Source of the DNA: Callorhinus ursinus
Taxonomy: Eukaryota > Chordata > Mammalia > Carnivora > Otariidae
Assembly (NCBI RefSeq): GCF_003265705.1
Contig: NW_020313288.1
Span: 62,001-126,000 of the forward strand
Direction: 5' to 3'
DNA length: 64,000 nucleotides
The position numbers and the translations under genes were made by a program. Positions within the stretch are counted from its first letter, which is position 1. Each line of letters starts with the position of its first letter. The notes under the pieces were generated by a model. It saw only the letters and a list, made by a program, of their open reading frames with translations, was not told where the DNA came from and did no database searches. Of the stretch, positions 37,922-49,900 are shown piece by piece.

Positions 37922-40900
37922 AAAAGAAAAAAGAAATAGCACAGATTGGGGGTGGTGGTGCCTGGGTGGCTCAGTTGGTTAAGCATCTGCCTTCGGCTCA
38001 GGTCATGATTCCAGGGTCCTGGGATCGAGCCCCCCAAAGTCTTCCTGTTCAGCGAGGAGTCTGCTTCTCCTTCTCCCCCTGCCCCTACCTCCCTCTCATG
38101 TTGTCTCTCTCTCTCAAATAAATAAAATCTTTTTTAAAAAAAGAAATAGTGCCCACTGCAATTCTATACACAACTAATAAAACATTGAACCTTGAATCAA
38201 AAGCTAATGATGTAGTATATGTTGGCTAATTGAAAATAATAATAATAATAGCACTTAAACAAAAGAAATAGCACAAGTGGAATTTACATTTTGCATATGG
38301 AGCTGGACTAGGTGCATGGTTTTCAAAACTGTTTTAGCTGAGGAAACCTTCCTTCACACAAAGTGAAACCTACTGAGTAGTTAAAACAAATACGAGTGGT
38401 GATAATCTAACCAAAACGGGGTCCTGAAAAAATGCCTAGGAGCCCGGAGTGCTGTATTAGTTTATCCCTAAGGTCCCTTTCAAATTTGCCTCTCTATTGT
38501 TCTGCCTCTAACAACGTCAACAGCTGATGAAGATCAATGGATGAAAAGAAATAGAACATTTTTAATGAAAAGAAGCACGTATTTGCCCTCGGGTCAAAGA
38601 ACATAAGACATGTTCTGCAGTAGAGTAGATCCTCCAAAGATGGCTGCCATCAATTCCTCCCTCCACTTCCTGTGTGCATTTGTTGTCCCCCAACGAGATG
38701 GTGAGTTAATTTCCCCTTCCTTGGCATCTAGGCTGGCCCCATGACTTTGGCCAGGAGAATGTGGCAGAAGTAACGTTCTGGGACTTCCAAGCGCAGGTCT
38801 TACAAGAACCCACAGTTTCTGCTTCCTTCCCTTTGCAACTTCCTTTACTGGAAACCAGCTGCCATGCTCTGAGGAAGCCCAAGAATCCATGAGGATGGGC
38901 CCATGAGGGAAATTGAGGGGCCCGGCTGAGCTCCGAGCCAGATGCCTGCACCAACTACTAGCCATGTAAGTGAGGCTATTTTGGACCTGGCAGCCATCCT
39001 AGTGACCCAGAAAAACCATTCGGTCAACCCACAGAATCATGAGCCCAACATATATAACCAGAGAGTGTGGTAAATAGCTCCAAAAAGTAATGACCATAGA
39101 CGTGGCTGTCCTTCTTTACTCTTCCCCGTACCTACACCATGGGCTGCAGATGATGTGGTGCAATGTGACTTTTTGCCACTACTCTTTTAAGATGTGGAGC
39201 TTGTTTCCCCACATCTTCAATCTAGCTGACCTATGATGTTCACTTGCCAATAGAATGCAGCAGAAATGATACGGTGCCAGTTCCATACTTAGACTTCTAG
39301 AGAGTTATTTGCTTCTGTTCATTCTTTGGGTTCCTTGCTTCTTCCATATGAACAAGCACTAGACTAGCCTAACGAAGAATGAAAGACAAAGTAGAAGAGA
39401 GATGGATTATCCCAGATGACTGCCCTGACTGTGAGGCAGCCCAGCTGAGATGAGTAAAGCTGACCCACAGCTGACCACAGACACATGAAAAGCCCAATAG
39501 AGACCCAAAGAACTGACCCGGCAGAGCCCAACCTAAACTTTGAATGCACAGAATAGAAAGCCAAATAGATGGTGTTTGTTTCTAGCTACTGACTTTCAGG
39601 GTGATTTGTTACTCAGCAATAGCTAACTGCTCCAGATGGATCAGAAAAATCAGAGAGGACTTCAAATATCTCTCATTCCAAGCCAAGGGGATGTGATAAG
39701 GTCTTGATCACTCCATGCCTTACTTGATGGGGTCACCTTCCCTACAAATGAGCGTGGTAGCACTGCACCAGACTCAGGAAGATGGAGCCCTTGCATCTTG
39801 TGAGAATATTCTGGCTACAGTTTGGAGGATGGATTCAAGGGGACAAAACTGGAGGAAGGGAAAGCCCAGTGAGGAGTCTGATAAAATAACAGTGAAACCC
39901 CGACCAAGGATGGGGAAGAATGGAGAGATTTAAGACATATTTAGCAGGAAATTCCCCAAGATACAATGACTGTTTTAATATGGAGGTGGGGTGGGGGGTT
40001 GAGGGTAACTCTCAGGTCTTGAGTCAAATACGGTTTAGTAAAAGTTCTGAAGTTTGAGTCTGAGCTCTCCCCAGGACAGAGTTTCTCTACCTCAGAACTA
40101 CTGGCATCTGGGACCGGATTATTTTTGGTTGTAGGGAAGCTGTTCCATGTATTGCAGGGTGTTTAGCAGCATCTCTGGCCTCTCCCCCACTGGATCACAG
40201 TAGCACCCACAACCCTCCTTCCCCACCACCAGTTGTGACAATCAAAAATGTCTCCAGACATTGCCAATATTCCCTGGAAGGATATCACTCTAGGGAGAGA
40301 GCACTTCATCACTCTCAAGTACTGCCTGACCCACTGCTTGACTCATAGTAGGCCCTCAACAGGAATTCAAATCCCGCCTCTTCTACTGAACAGCTGTGTA
40401 TCCTTGGGGAAGTTGCTTCAATGCTCTGAGCCTTAATTTTCTTATCCCCAAAGTGAATAACATAATCCCTACCTCACAGGATCATTAAGTAAGGTGGTTC
40501 TTAATTAATTAAGTAGGTAAATAAAGAAAAACAGGTCCTCTATACCTTCACAGATGGAGTTGTGAGAGATGAATCCAACCGGGCAGCTGCAATTGTAACT
40601 TCCCAAGGAGTTGATACACTCAGCATGCTCTGGGCAGACACCACTGGAGAGGCATTCATTGATGTCTGAGGAGCAGTGGAGGAGAGTGAGCAGACCAAAG
40701 ATTGTGTGTCTAAGGTGAGGGACACATGTACCCAAGTTAAGTGGTCACTGTTTACCAAAGACCCATGCCTGAGAGCATTACCTGTGCAGGAGAAATGACC
40801 CGGATTTCCCATGACCCAGTCATTTCCGGTGGGAGAAGAGAAACCAGGGAAACAGCTGCATCTGTACCTCCCCATAAGGTTTCTGCAGACTGAGTTAGGA

Positions 40901-43900
40901 CCACATGGTGGGGAGCTTTGAGAACATTCATCTATATCTGGACACAGAAAGAGTTGGAGTTACAAACTTGCCTCATCATGTGTAGCACGTTGTATTTTCA
41001 GAGATGGCAGAAATGATGTCTTCCATGCTGTATGCCCTTCATTCTATGGGAATTTGTATTCCTTCCAGCAAGCAGTGGGGTCTATATTCCCTCCCCTTGA
41101 ATCTGAACATGCTGTGACTGCGAAGGTGGTGACACCAGGTCCTAAAGATACCATGCATTCCCTCCTTGTTCTCTTGGAACTCAGCCACCATACTGTGAGG
41201 AACAAGCCATGAAAACAGCAGCTCATATGGAGAAGAACCAAGACCTCCAGCCCACAGCCCTGGTGGAGCAGCCAGCCTAAGGCCAGCACCACCTCACCAG
41301 CCATGTGAGTGTGCTCTCTTTAAAGTGGATCCTCTAGCCCCCACTTGAGCCAACTCAGTTGACACTGCATGGAACAGAGACAAACCATACTCACCAAACT
41401 CAACCCAAATGACAGATACATTCATGAACAAAAAAAATGATTGCCATTATTTTGATGTAGTAAGTTTGCAGGTGCTCTGCTACCCAGCAGTAGATAAAAA
41501 AGAACAATTTGCAAAGCCACGTAGAGCAATTTACTAATTGGAGGACCCATGAAATTGTGCAGTTGTGGTACCATGGGGTGGTCCAACCCAAGTCTCCTTC
41601 ATCCCTGGTCTGCCAAGTCATCCTAAACTCTTGCTACATATTTGTCATGCAAATACAGCTTCAAGGCAAGTCTCTTATAGCTCCTCCCAGAAAACTGTGC
41701 CTCTCCTAGACAGAAATTGGGAGTTGCCCCTCTACATCAAGATCAGACCATAGGAATGTTCATTCCACTTTTATTTGAAGTAGTAAAACATTAGAGACAA
41801 CCAATTAAGGCTGATTAAATCTGTAGTTGACATAAAGAATAAGGTAACATGTTCCTTCATTCAACAAGTATCTACTGAATACTCACAATATATCAGGCAC
41901 CATAGGGGGGTCAAAGTCGTAAAGGGGATGAAATCCTTGCTGTAGTATCCATAATTTTCTGGATGCGGAATGTTGATTTCAACCCAAATTTGGAAACCAG
42001 AGCCCATCGGGACTACTGAAGCTTACCAAATAACCCATGAACTGTAACCCAAAGGTAAAGAAGGATTTGGGAGCACCCTGGGTACTACAACAATAGAAAT
42101 GAATTATCTTATTCAGAGCCTAGCAAACTACAGCTCATGGGTCAAATCTAGTCCACCACCTGTTTGTATAAATAAGGTTTTGTTGGAACAAAGCCACATC
42201 CATTCCTTCGTGCATCATCTATGGCTGCTTTTGCACTAAAACTGGAGTGTTAAGTAGTCATGAGAGAGATCATACGGCTTGCAACCTCCAAAATATTTAC
42301 TCTCTGGCCCCTTGCATAAAATAGTTTGCTGACCCTGGTATTATTAAGAGGCACAGTCAGATCTTGGCTGTCAAGGGGAGAATTGGCATCTAAATATAAG
42401 AAATACAGACAAAGAACTTTGCTCATTCTGGGGATTACTTCAATTTATATTACTTATATCACTTGTACTGTGCCTAGCACACTGCATACACATGACTGCA
42501 TTTAATTTTCCCAACTATCCTTTAAGGTAGGTACTCTTATACACTCATTCTACAGATGGAAACATTGAGGCTTAGAGAGAGTAAATACGTTTCCCCAACA
42601 CCTCACAACTAGGTGACGTGATTCAGAAACTGCTGTTAGAGTCAGAAAGATGTGGGTTTGGAGGCCAGTTCAACCGCAAGACCATGAATGAGTCATTCCA
42701 GTGCCCCAAGCAGTTTCCTCATCTGTATAGTGGAGATCATCATGATGCCTGCACTCAGTTTAATGTAAAAATACATAGAAAGCCCTTCACAGGGGACCTG
42801 GTACTCAGTGAATGTTAGAAATTCCTGTTTTCTGCATGGAGAGACAACCAAAAGGAGATTTCCCAAAATGAAATCAGTGGTTATTTTTGGATATTGACAA
42901 ATAACATGGTTTTTACTTTTATTTTCATTCTAATGTTAGCTCTGAATCGTTGGAATGTTGAGTGAGCAAGAATCATTGTCATTATAGAAAAAAAGAAAAC
43001 AATGATGTACTATATGTTGGCTAACTGAATTTAAATTAAAAAATTTTTTAAGAAAAGAAAAAGAAAGAAAAGAAGGATAAGGGAGAGGGAGGGGGAGAAA
43101 AATGTTCGGGAAAAGAAAAAGTACCTACATCCACTACCCAGCCAGCTTCCACCTGATTTTCCTACAATATGCTGGAGGGTTTTGAGGGGGTGTGTACTTA
43201 CCTTCGCATGTCACTCCTGGGTCCCTGAACTGCGTCAGTCCGTTGCTGGACAGAAATCCTCGTTTGCAAGTGCAGTAGTAACTATCCAAAGTGTTGGTGC
43301 AGGTTGCGTAAGCTGGGCACATGGTGGTATCCAGACACTCATTCACATCTGGGCAGCACAGAGGGAAGAGGTCAAGTTAGAGCCCCAGTGTGGGCTTCAA
43401 AGACAGCCAGCATGAGAATATGAAGGGGACTGTTGTGGGCTGAACTGTGCCCCCCAAAAAATATGCTGAAACCCTAAACCCTGGTCCCTGAGAATGCAAA
43501 CTTATTTGGAAATAGGGTCTTTGTAAATGTAATTAAGACTTCAGTGAAGGGGATGCCTGGGTGGTTCAGTCAGTTGAGCGTCTGCCTTCAGCTTGGGTCG
43601 TGATCCCAGGGTCCTAGGATGGAGTCCCGCAACCTGCTCCCTGCTGGGTGGGAAGTCTGCTTCTCCCTCTCTCCCTCTGCCCCTCCCCCCTGCTCGTGCT
43701 TTCTCTCTCTCTCTCTCTCTTTGTCTCTCTTTGTCTCTCTCTCTCTTTGTCTCTCTCTCTCACTCGCTCGCTCTCTCTCAAATTTAAAAAAAAAAGACCT
43801 CAGTGAGGATGAGATCCTACTGGAGTAGGATGGTCCTTTAATCTGATATGATTGATGTCCTTATAAGAAGAGGCGAAGAGGCACAGAGACAGGCTCAGGG

Positions 43901-46900
43901 AGAACACCATGGGGGCGACAGAGGCAGAGACTGGAGTGATGTGCCTACAAACCAAGGAACACCAAGGACTGCCAGCCACACCAGAACAAATTCTCGCTTA
44001 GAGCCTTCGGAGAAAGCATGGCCCTGCAGACACCTTGATTTCAGATTTCTGGCCCCCAGAACAGTGAGAGAATAGATTTCTGTTCTTTTAAGCCTCCTGG
44101 TTTGTGGCAACTGGTTATAACAGCCCTGAGAAACTGTTCAGTGCTGTCAAGTGGGAGCATCAGCACTACCTGGGAACTTGATGGAAAGGCAACATCTCAG
44201 GCCCCACCCCAGAACTGATAAATCAGAATCTGCATTTTAGCAAGACACACACCCTTGTGTGACCTGTGTGCACAGGAAAGTGTTAGATGCACTGACATGG
44301 ACACTTGCTAATGCAAGTGTGGTCCTCAGACCAACAGCATCTGCCTCACCTGGGTCCCAGATCTGGGAAAAGCAGATGCCAATTCTGCAGGTCTAGGAAG
44401 GGGCCTGATATTCTGCATTTCTCACAAGCCCCTGAATGATGCTGATGCTGCTGGTCCATGGCCCACACCATGAGCATCAGAACTCTAGACACAAGAGTCT
44501 GAGACTCAACATTTCAGCCTTTGGAGCACAGAAGACCCAGGTTAAAGCTCCAGCAGCAAACCTCCAAGGAGAGAACAGCAGCTATTCCCCCAGACCCATC
44601 TCTCCTGCTTCTTTTTAGTAACATGACCATCCAATCAAAGACTGTATTCCCAGCGTCTTCTGCACTAGGTGTGGCCATGAGGCTAAGATCTGCCCAGTGG
44701 GCACATGAAGAAGTGATATGCATACTGTCTGGCCATGCCCTTAAAAAGAGTAAACATGTTGCCTCCTTCCCATTTCCCCTTCTCCCTGGGCTGGAACATG
44801 GACAGAGTGGGCTGATCTATCCCTCACCATGGGGATGATGGTTTGGGAAAGCCACAATGCTGAGGGATAGAGAGGCAACAAGATGGGAGACACCTGGGAG
44901 CTGGGATGATCTGGACAGCCCTGTCACCCTGTTCCATCTACAAGTTGGAGATGTATAAGAAGAAAAAGAATGCACTTCTAAGAAATAAATTTCTAAGTTG
45001 TTTCGTTTATGTGGAAGCAGTCAAAACAACATCCTAGCCCGTTCAGCTCTGAGACCAGTGATTTCACCTCTTTGTACCTCAGTTTACCTGTTTAGCCCTC
45101 ACCCTCACATCCAGTGGGTCCCCAAGCCCTGGTGGTTCTCTCTCCAAATAGCATTTGGCATTTACCAGCTTTTCTCCATTTCCACAGGTCCTCTTCTGGA
45201 TTCTACATCCCTAAATCCTTCATTGTCCCCTCCAATCTCTTCACATAGTAGTCATCTCTGAATACAGATTTGATCATCTACCCCCACCCCTGCCTACAGT
45301 GCTCCCTGTCACACTCAGAATTAAAATCCAAACCACTTAACAGGACCCACAAGGCCCCCGTGACCAGACCCAACCACGTCTTTAAGCCTCATCTCATGTT
45401 CGTCTCCATTTCCAGACATCCCACCTCAGGGCCTTTGCATGTGCTATTCCCTCTGCCTCTGCTTTGCCTGGCCAGCTCCTTTTCACTCCTCAGATCTTGT
45501 TTAAGTGTCATTTCCTCCAGAAAGCCTCCCCTGACTCCCCCAAGGCTTCCTGTGCTCCTTCTCTGTAACATTTATCATAATTATAGTTGCTCATTTTTTG
45601 TATGATTAGCTTCTTAGTGATCATTTCCCCCACCACATTGTAAGCTCCAGAAAGACAAAGCCAGAGGTGGAGGCAGGCTTTTGGTGCCTGGGAAGAGACT
45701 TATTTGATATTATCATTCCTGTGGTCATCAGAATAATGGCCCCTCCAAAGATGACCACATCCTAATCCCCAGAACCTACAAATAAGCTATGCTATGTGGT
45801 AAGGGAGCACTAAGGTTTCGGATGGAATTAAGATTGGTAATCAGCTGATCCCAAGATGAAGAGATTATTCTGGAGATTTTTCTGGATTACCCAGATGGGG
45901 CCAGTGTAATCACAAAGGTCCTTATAAACAGAAGGTGAAGCCAGGAGAGGCAAAGTGACACAATGTGAGAAAGACCTGGCCAGTCATTGCCGGCTTTGAA
46001 GATGGAGGAGGAGGGACACAGGCAAGGAATCCAGGTGGCCTCTAGAAGCTGGAAAAGGCGAAAAGACAGATTATCTTCTAGAACCTCCAGAAAGGAACAC
46101 AGCCCTGCTGACATCTTGATTTTAGCCCATTGGGACCCACTTTGGACTTCTGACCTCCGGACCCGTAAGGTAATGTTTTTGTTGTTTGAAGCTACTAAGT
46201 TTGTGGTAATTTGCTAGAGCAGCTGTAGAATACTAATACAATTCCCATTATACAGATGTGGACAACTGAGGCTCAGTGAGGTTGAGTAACTTGTCCAAGG
46301 ACACACAGCTGGTGAGTGGCAGCTCCAGGCCTGTTGAAACCTGAAGTGAGTGATTTTCACTACCGCTACCCAAGAAGAGGTAGATCTGGTTGGAAATGGA
46401 ATCAATTTTCAGGCAATTTCTAAGACAATTCTTTGTAAAAACTTTTGTGATTAAGTCTGTTGCCCTGATGGACTTTGAGTTTCTAGAAAGCAAGGATTTG
46501 TGTCTGTGTCATTCGCTGCTGTGTGCTGAGTGCATACAACAGTGCCCAGTACACAGTCGGTGCTCAATAATGAAGACCTCGCTGAGAAGCTAACATTAGA
46601 ACAAATACCAGAGGGAGGTGAGTGAGCTATGAAGGTACCTAGGGCAGAGGAAACAGTAAGTGCATGAAGGGGCAGGACCACGCCTGGAGATTTGGTGGAG
46701 TTACAAGGAGGTCGGTGTGGTTGGAACAGAGTGGGCAGGGGGAAATGGGAGGCCTGGACATGGACAGATCGTTAGATCTGCTAGACTTCTGGCTTTCTAT
46801 GGAGAGCATTGGGAGCCACGAGGTGTCTGAGCACAGGCAGGACACAGCAGGACTGAGGTTTTTAACAGGATCCTGTGGCCCCTGGCTGGAAGATGAACTG

Positions 46901-49900
46901 TAGAGGGGCAGGATGACCAGGGAGGAGGTGCCTGCACCTGTCCAGGTAAGTGAGGATGGTGGATGCAACCCCACTGGGAGCTGTGGAAGGCACAAGATTC
47001 GGGGTTTATTCTGAAGGTGATGTTAACAGGATTTGCCAAAGGACCGGGTGTGGGGTGTGAAAGAAAGAGGAGTAAACAGTAATGCCAACATTGATTGGTA
47101 GAGTGGGAAAGCACTTTATAAAGTGCTGCAAAAACTTTAAGGGATGGATTATTCTCTGGGTCTTTAGAGTCAGGCTCTTCACTTCTTACAACATGCCTTA
47201 TTTATTTCCTTTCCCTGCAGGACATCTTAGTTGTACCTCTTCTCATTAACAGTTTCCTCTTTCATCTGCAAAGTCAACATTGTTCTTTGCAAACTTCCGG
47301 CACATTGCCACTTGTGGTATCTCATCTGAGCTTCCCATTACCCTCTTCCTCTGGCTCAGTTGCTCACAACTCAAACCCACCCGAAACCAGAATTGCAACC
47401 CAGTCCTGTGTGACTCAGCACTTGCCAATCTCTCCAGCTCATCTTCTATCTTGTCCCATTAGCCATGCTTACATTTACTCAGTTCCCCAAATTCTTTCTG
47501 GTCTCAGGACCTTTGCATGTCACCCCAAAGATCTTAGGACTTGACTTCTTCTTTGCCAATTTGAATACCTTTTATTTCTTTTTGTTGTCTGATTGCTGTT
47601 GCTAGGACTTCTAGTACTACGTTGAACAACAGTGGTGAGTGTGGGCATCCTTGTCGTGTTCCTGATCTTAAGGAAAATGCTCTCAGCTTTTCTCCATTGA
47701 GAATGATATTCGCTATGGGCTTTTCATAGATGGTTTTTATGAAATTGAGGACTATTCCCCCATCCCTACACTCTGATGAGTTTTAATCAGGAAAGGCCGC
47801 TGTATTTTGTCAAATGCTTTTCTGCATCAATTGAGAGGACCATATGGTTCTTCTCCCTCCTCTTATTAATGTGCTCTATCACATTAATTGATTTTCAAAT
47901 GTTGAACCACACTTGCATCCCAGGGATAAATCCCACCTGGTCATGATGGATAACCTTTTTAATGTACTGTTGGATCCTGTTAGTTAGGATCTTGTTGAGA
48001 ATTTTGACATCCATATTCATCAGGGATATTGGTCTGAAATTCTCCTTTTTAATGGGGTTTTTGCTTGATTTGGGGATCAAGGTAATTCTGACCTCATAGA
48101 ATGAGTCTGAGAGTTTTCCTTCAGTTTCTATTTTTTGAAACAGCTTCAGAAGAATAGGTATTATTTCTTCTTTTAATGTTTGGTAGAATTCCCCAGGGAA
48201 TTCTATCAGGTCCTGGACTCTTGTTTTTTGGGAGGTTTTTGATCACTGCTTCAATCTCGTTACTGGTTATTGTTCTTTTCAGGTTGTCAATTTCTTCCTG
48301 TTTCAGTCTTGGTAGTTATAGGTTTCCAGGAAGGCATCCATTTCTTCCAGGATGCTTAATTTATTGGCATATAGTTGTTGATAATAATTTCTAATAATTA
48401 TTTGTACTTCCTTAGTGTTAGTCATGATCTCTCCCTTTTCATTCATGATTTTATTAATTTGGGTCCTTTCTCTTTTCTTTTGGATACGTCTGGCCAGTGG
48501 TTTATCGATCTTATTAATTCTTTCAGAGAACCAGCTTCTAGACTCATTGATCTGCTCTACTGTATTTCTGGTTTCTAATTCATTGATCTCTGCTCTAATC
48601 TTTATTATTTCTCTTCTTCTGCATGGCTTAGGCTTTATTTGTTGTTCTTTCTCCAGTTCTTTGAGGAGTAAAGTTAGTTGGTAAATTTGGGATTTTTCAT
48701 TTTTTTGAGTGAAGACTGGATGGCTATGTATTTCCCCCATAGGACCGCCTTTGCAGTATCCCATAGGTTTTGGACTGATGTGTTTTCATTCTCATCGGTT
48801 TCCATGAATTGTTTAAGTTCTTCTTTGATTTCCTAGTTGACCCAAACATTCTTAAGCAGGATGGTCTTTAGCTTCCAAGTGTTTGAATTTCTTCCAAATT
48901 TTTTCTTGCAATTGAGTTCCAGTTTCAAAGCATTGTGGTCTGAGAATATGCAGGGAATAATCTCAGTCTTTTGGTATCGGTTGAGACCTGATTTGTGACT
49001 CAGTATGTGGTCTATTCTGGAGAAAGTTTCATGTGCGCTCCAGAAGAATGAGTATTCTGTTTTTTAGGGTGGAATATTCTTTATATATCTATGAGATCCA
49101 TCTGGTCATAGAACTAGAAGTCCTAGCAACAGCAATCAGACAACAAAAAGAAACAAAAGGTATTCAAATTGGCAAAGAAGAAGTCAAACTCTCTCCTTTC
49201 ACAAATGACATGATACTTTATGTGGAAAACCCAAAAGACTCCATCCCCAAATTACTAGAACTCATACAGCCGTTCAGTAATGTGGCAGAATACAAAATCA
49301 ATGCACAGAAATCAGTTGCTTTCTTATACACTAACAATGCAACTATAGAAAGAGAAATTAGAGAAGTGATTCCATTTACAATAGCACCAAAAACCATAAG
49401 ATACCTCAGAATAGACCTAACCAAAGAGGTAAAGGATCTATACTCCAGGAACTACAGAACACTTATGAAAGAAATTGAAGAAGACACAAAAAGATGGGAA
49501 AACATTCCATGCTCGTGTATCGGAAAATAAATATTGTTAAAATGTCTATGCTACCCAGAGCAATCTATACCTTCAATGCCATCCCAATCAAAATTCCAAT
49601 GACATTTTTCAAAGTGCTGGGACAAAGAATCCTAAAATTTGTATGGAATCAGAAAGACCCCAAATCTCCAAGGAAATGTTGAAAAAGAAAGACAAGGCTA
49701 TGGAGCACTGGGTGTTATGAACAAACAATGAATCATGGAACAGTACACCAAAACAAATTATGTAATATATGGTGATTAACATAACAATAAAAAATTAAAA
49801 AAAAAAGAAAGACAAGGCTGGAGATATCACATTGCCTGATTTCAAGCTGTATTACAAAGCAGTGATCAACAAGACAGCATGGTACCGGCACAAAAACAGA

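Larger units (their letters stand above)
18989..37931 (+). mobile_element. Nested LINE-1 block (L1-B outer; tail, L1-C and L1-D inside) with 15-bp TSD
   Basis: The block starts with an L1 5' UTR (AAGATGGCGGCGGAGTAGG) and ends in an L1 3' UTR that runs into (GAAA)n. The target duplication AGAAATAGCACAGAT is at 18974-18988 and 37932-37946. Within it, outer L1-B is seen at 18989-20976, 22218-22752 and 29879-30814. It is interrupted by a truncated L1 (20977-22200) and by full-length L1-C (22768-29863), each with its own TSD, and by L1-D from about 30815. Only one terminal 3' end is present for L1-B and L1-D together, so a deletion by recombination between them is likely. All copies are antisense to ADGRE1. 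Confidence 0.9.
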
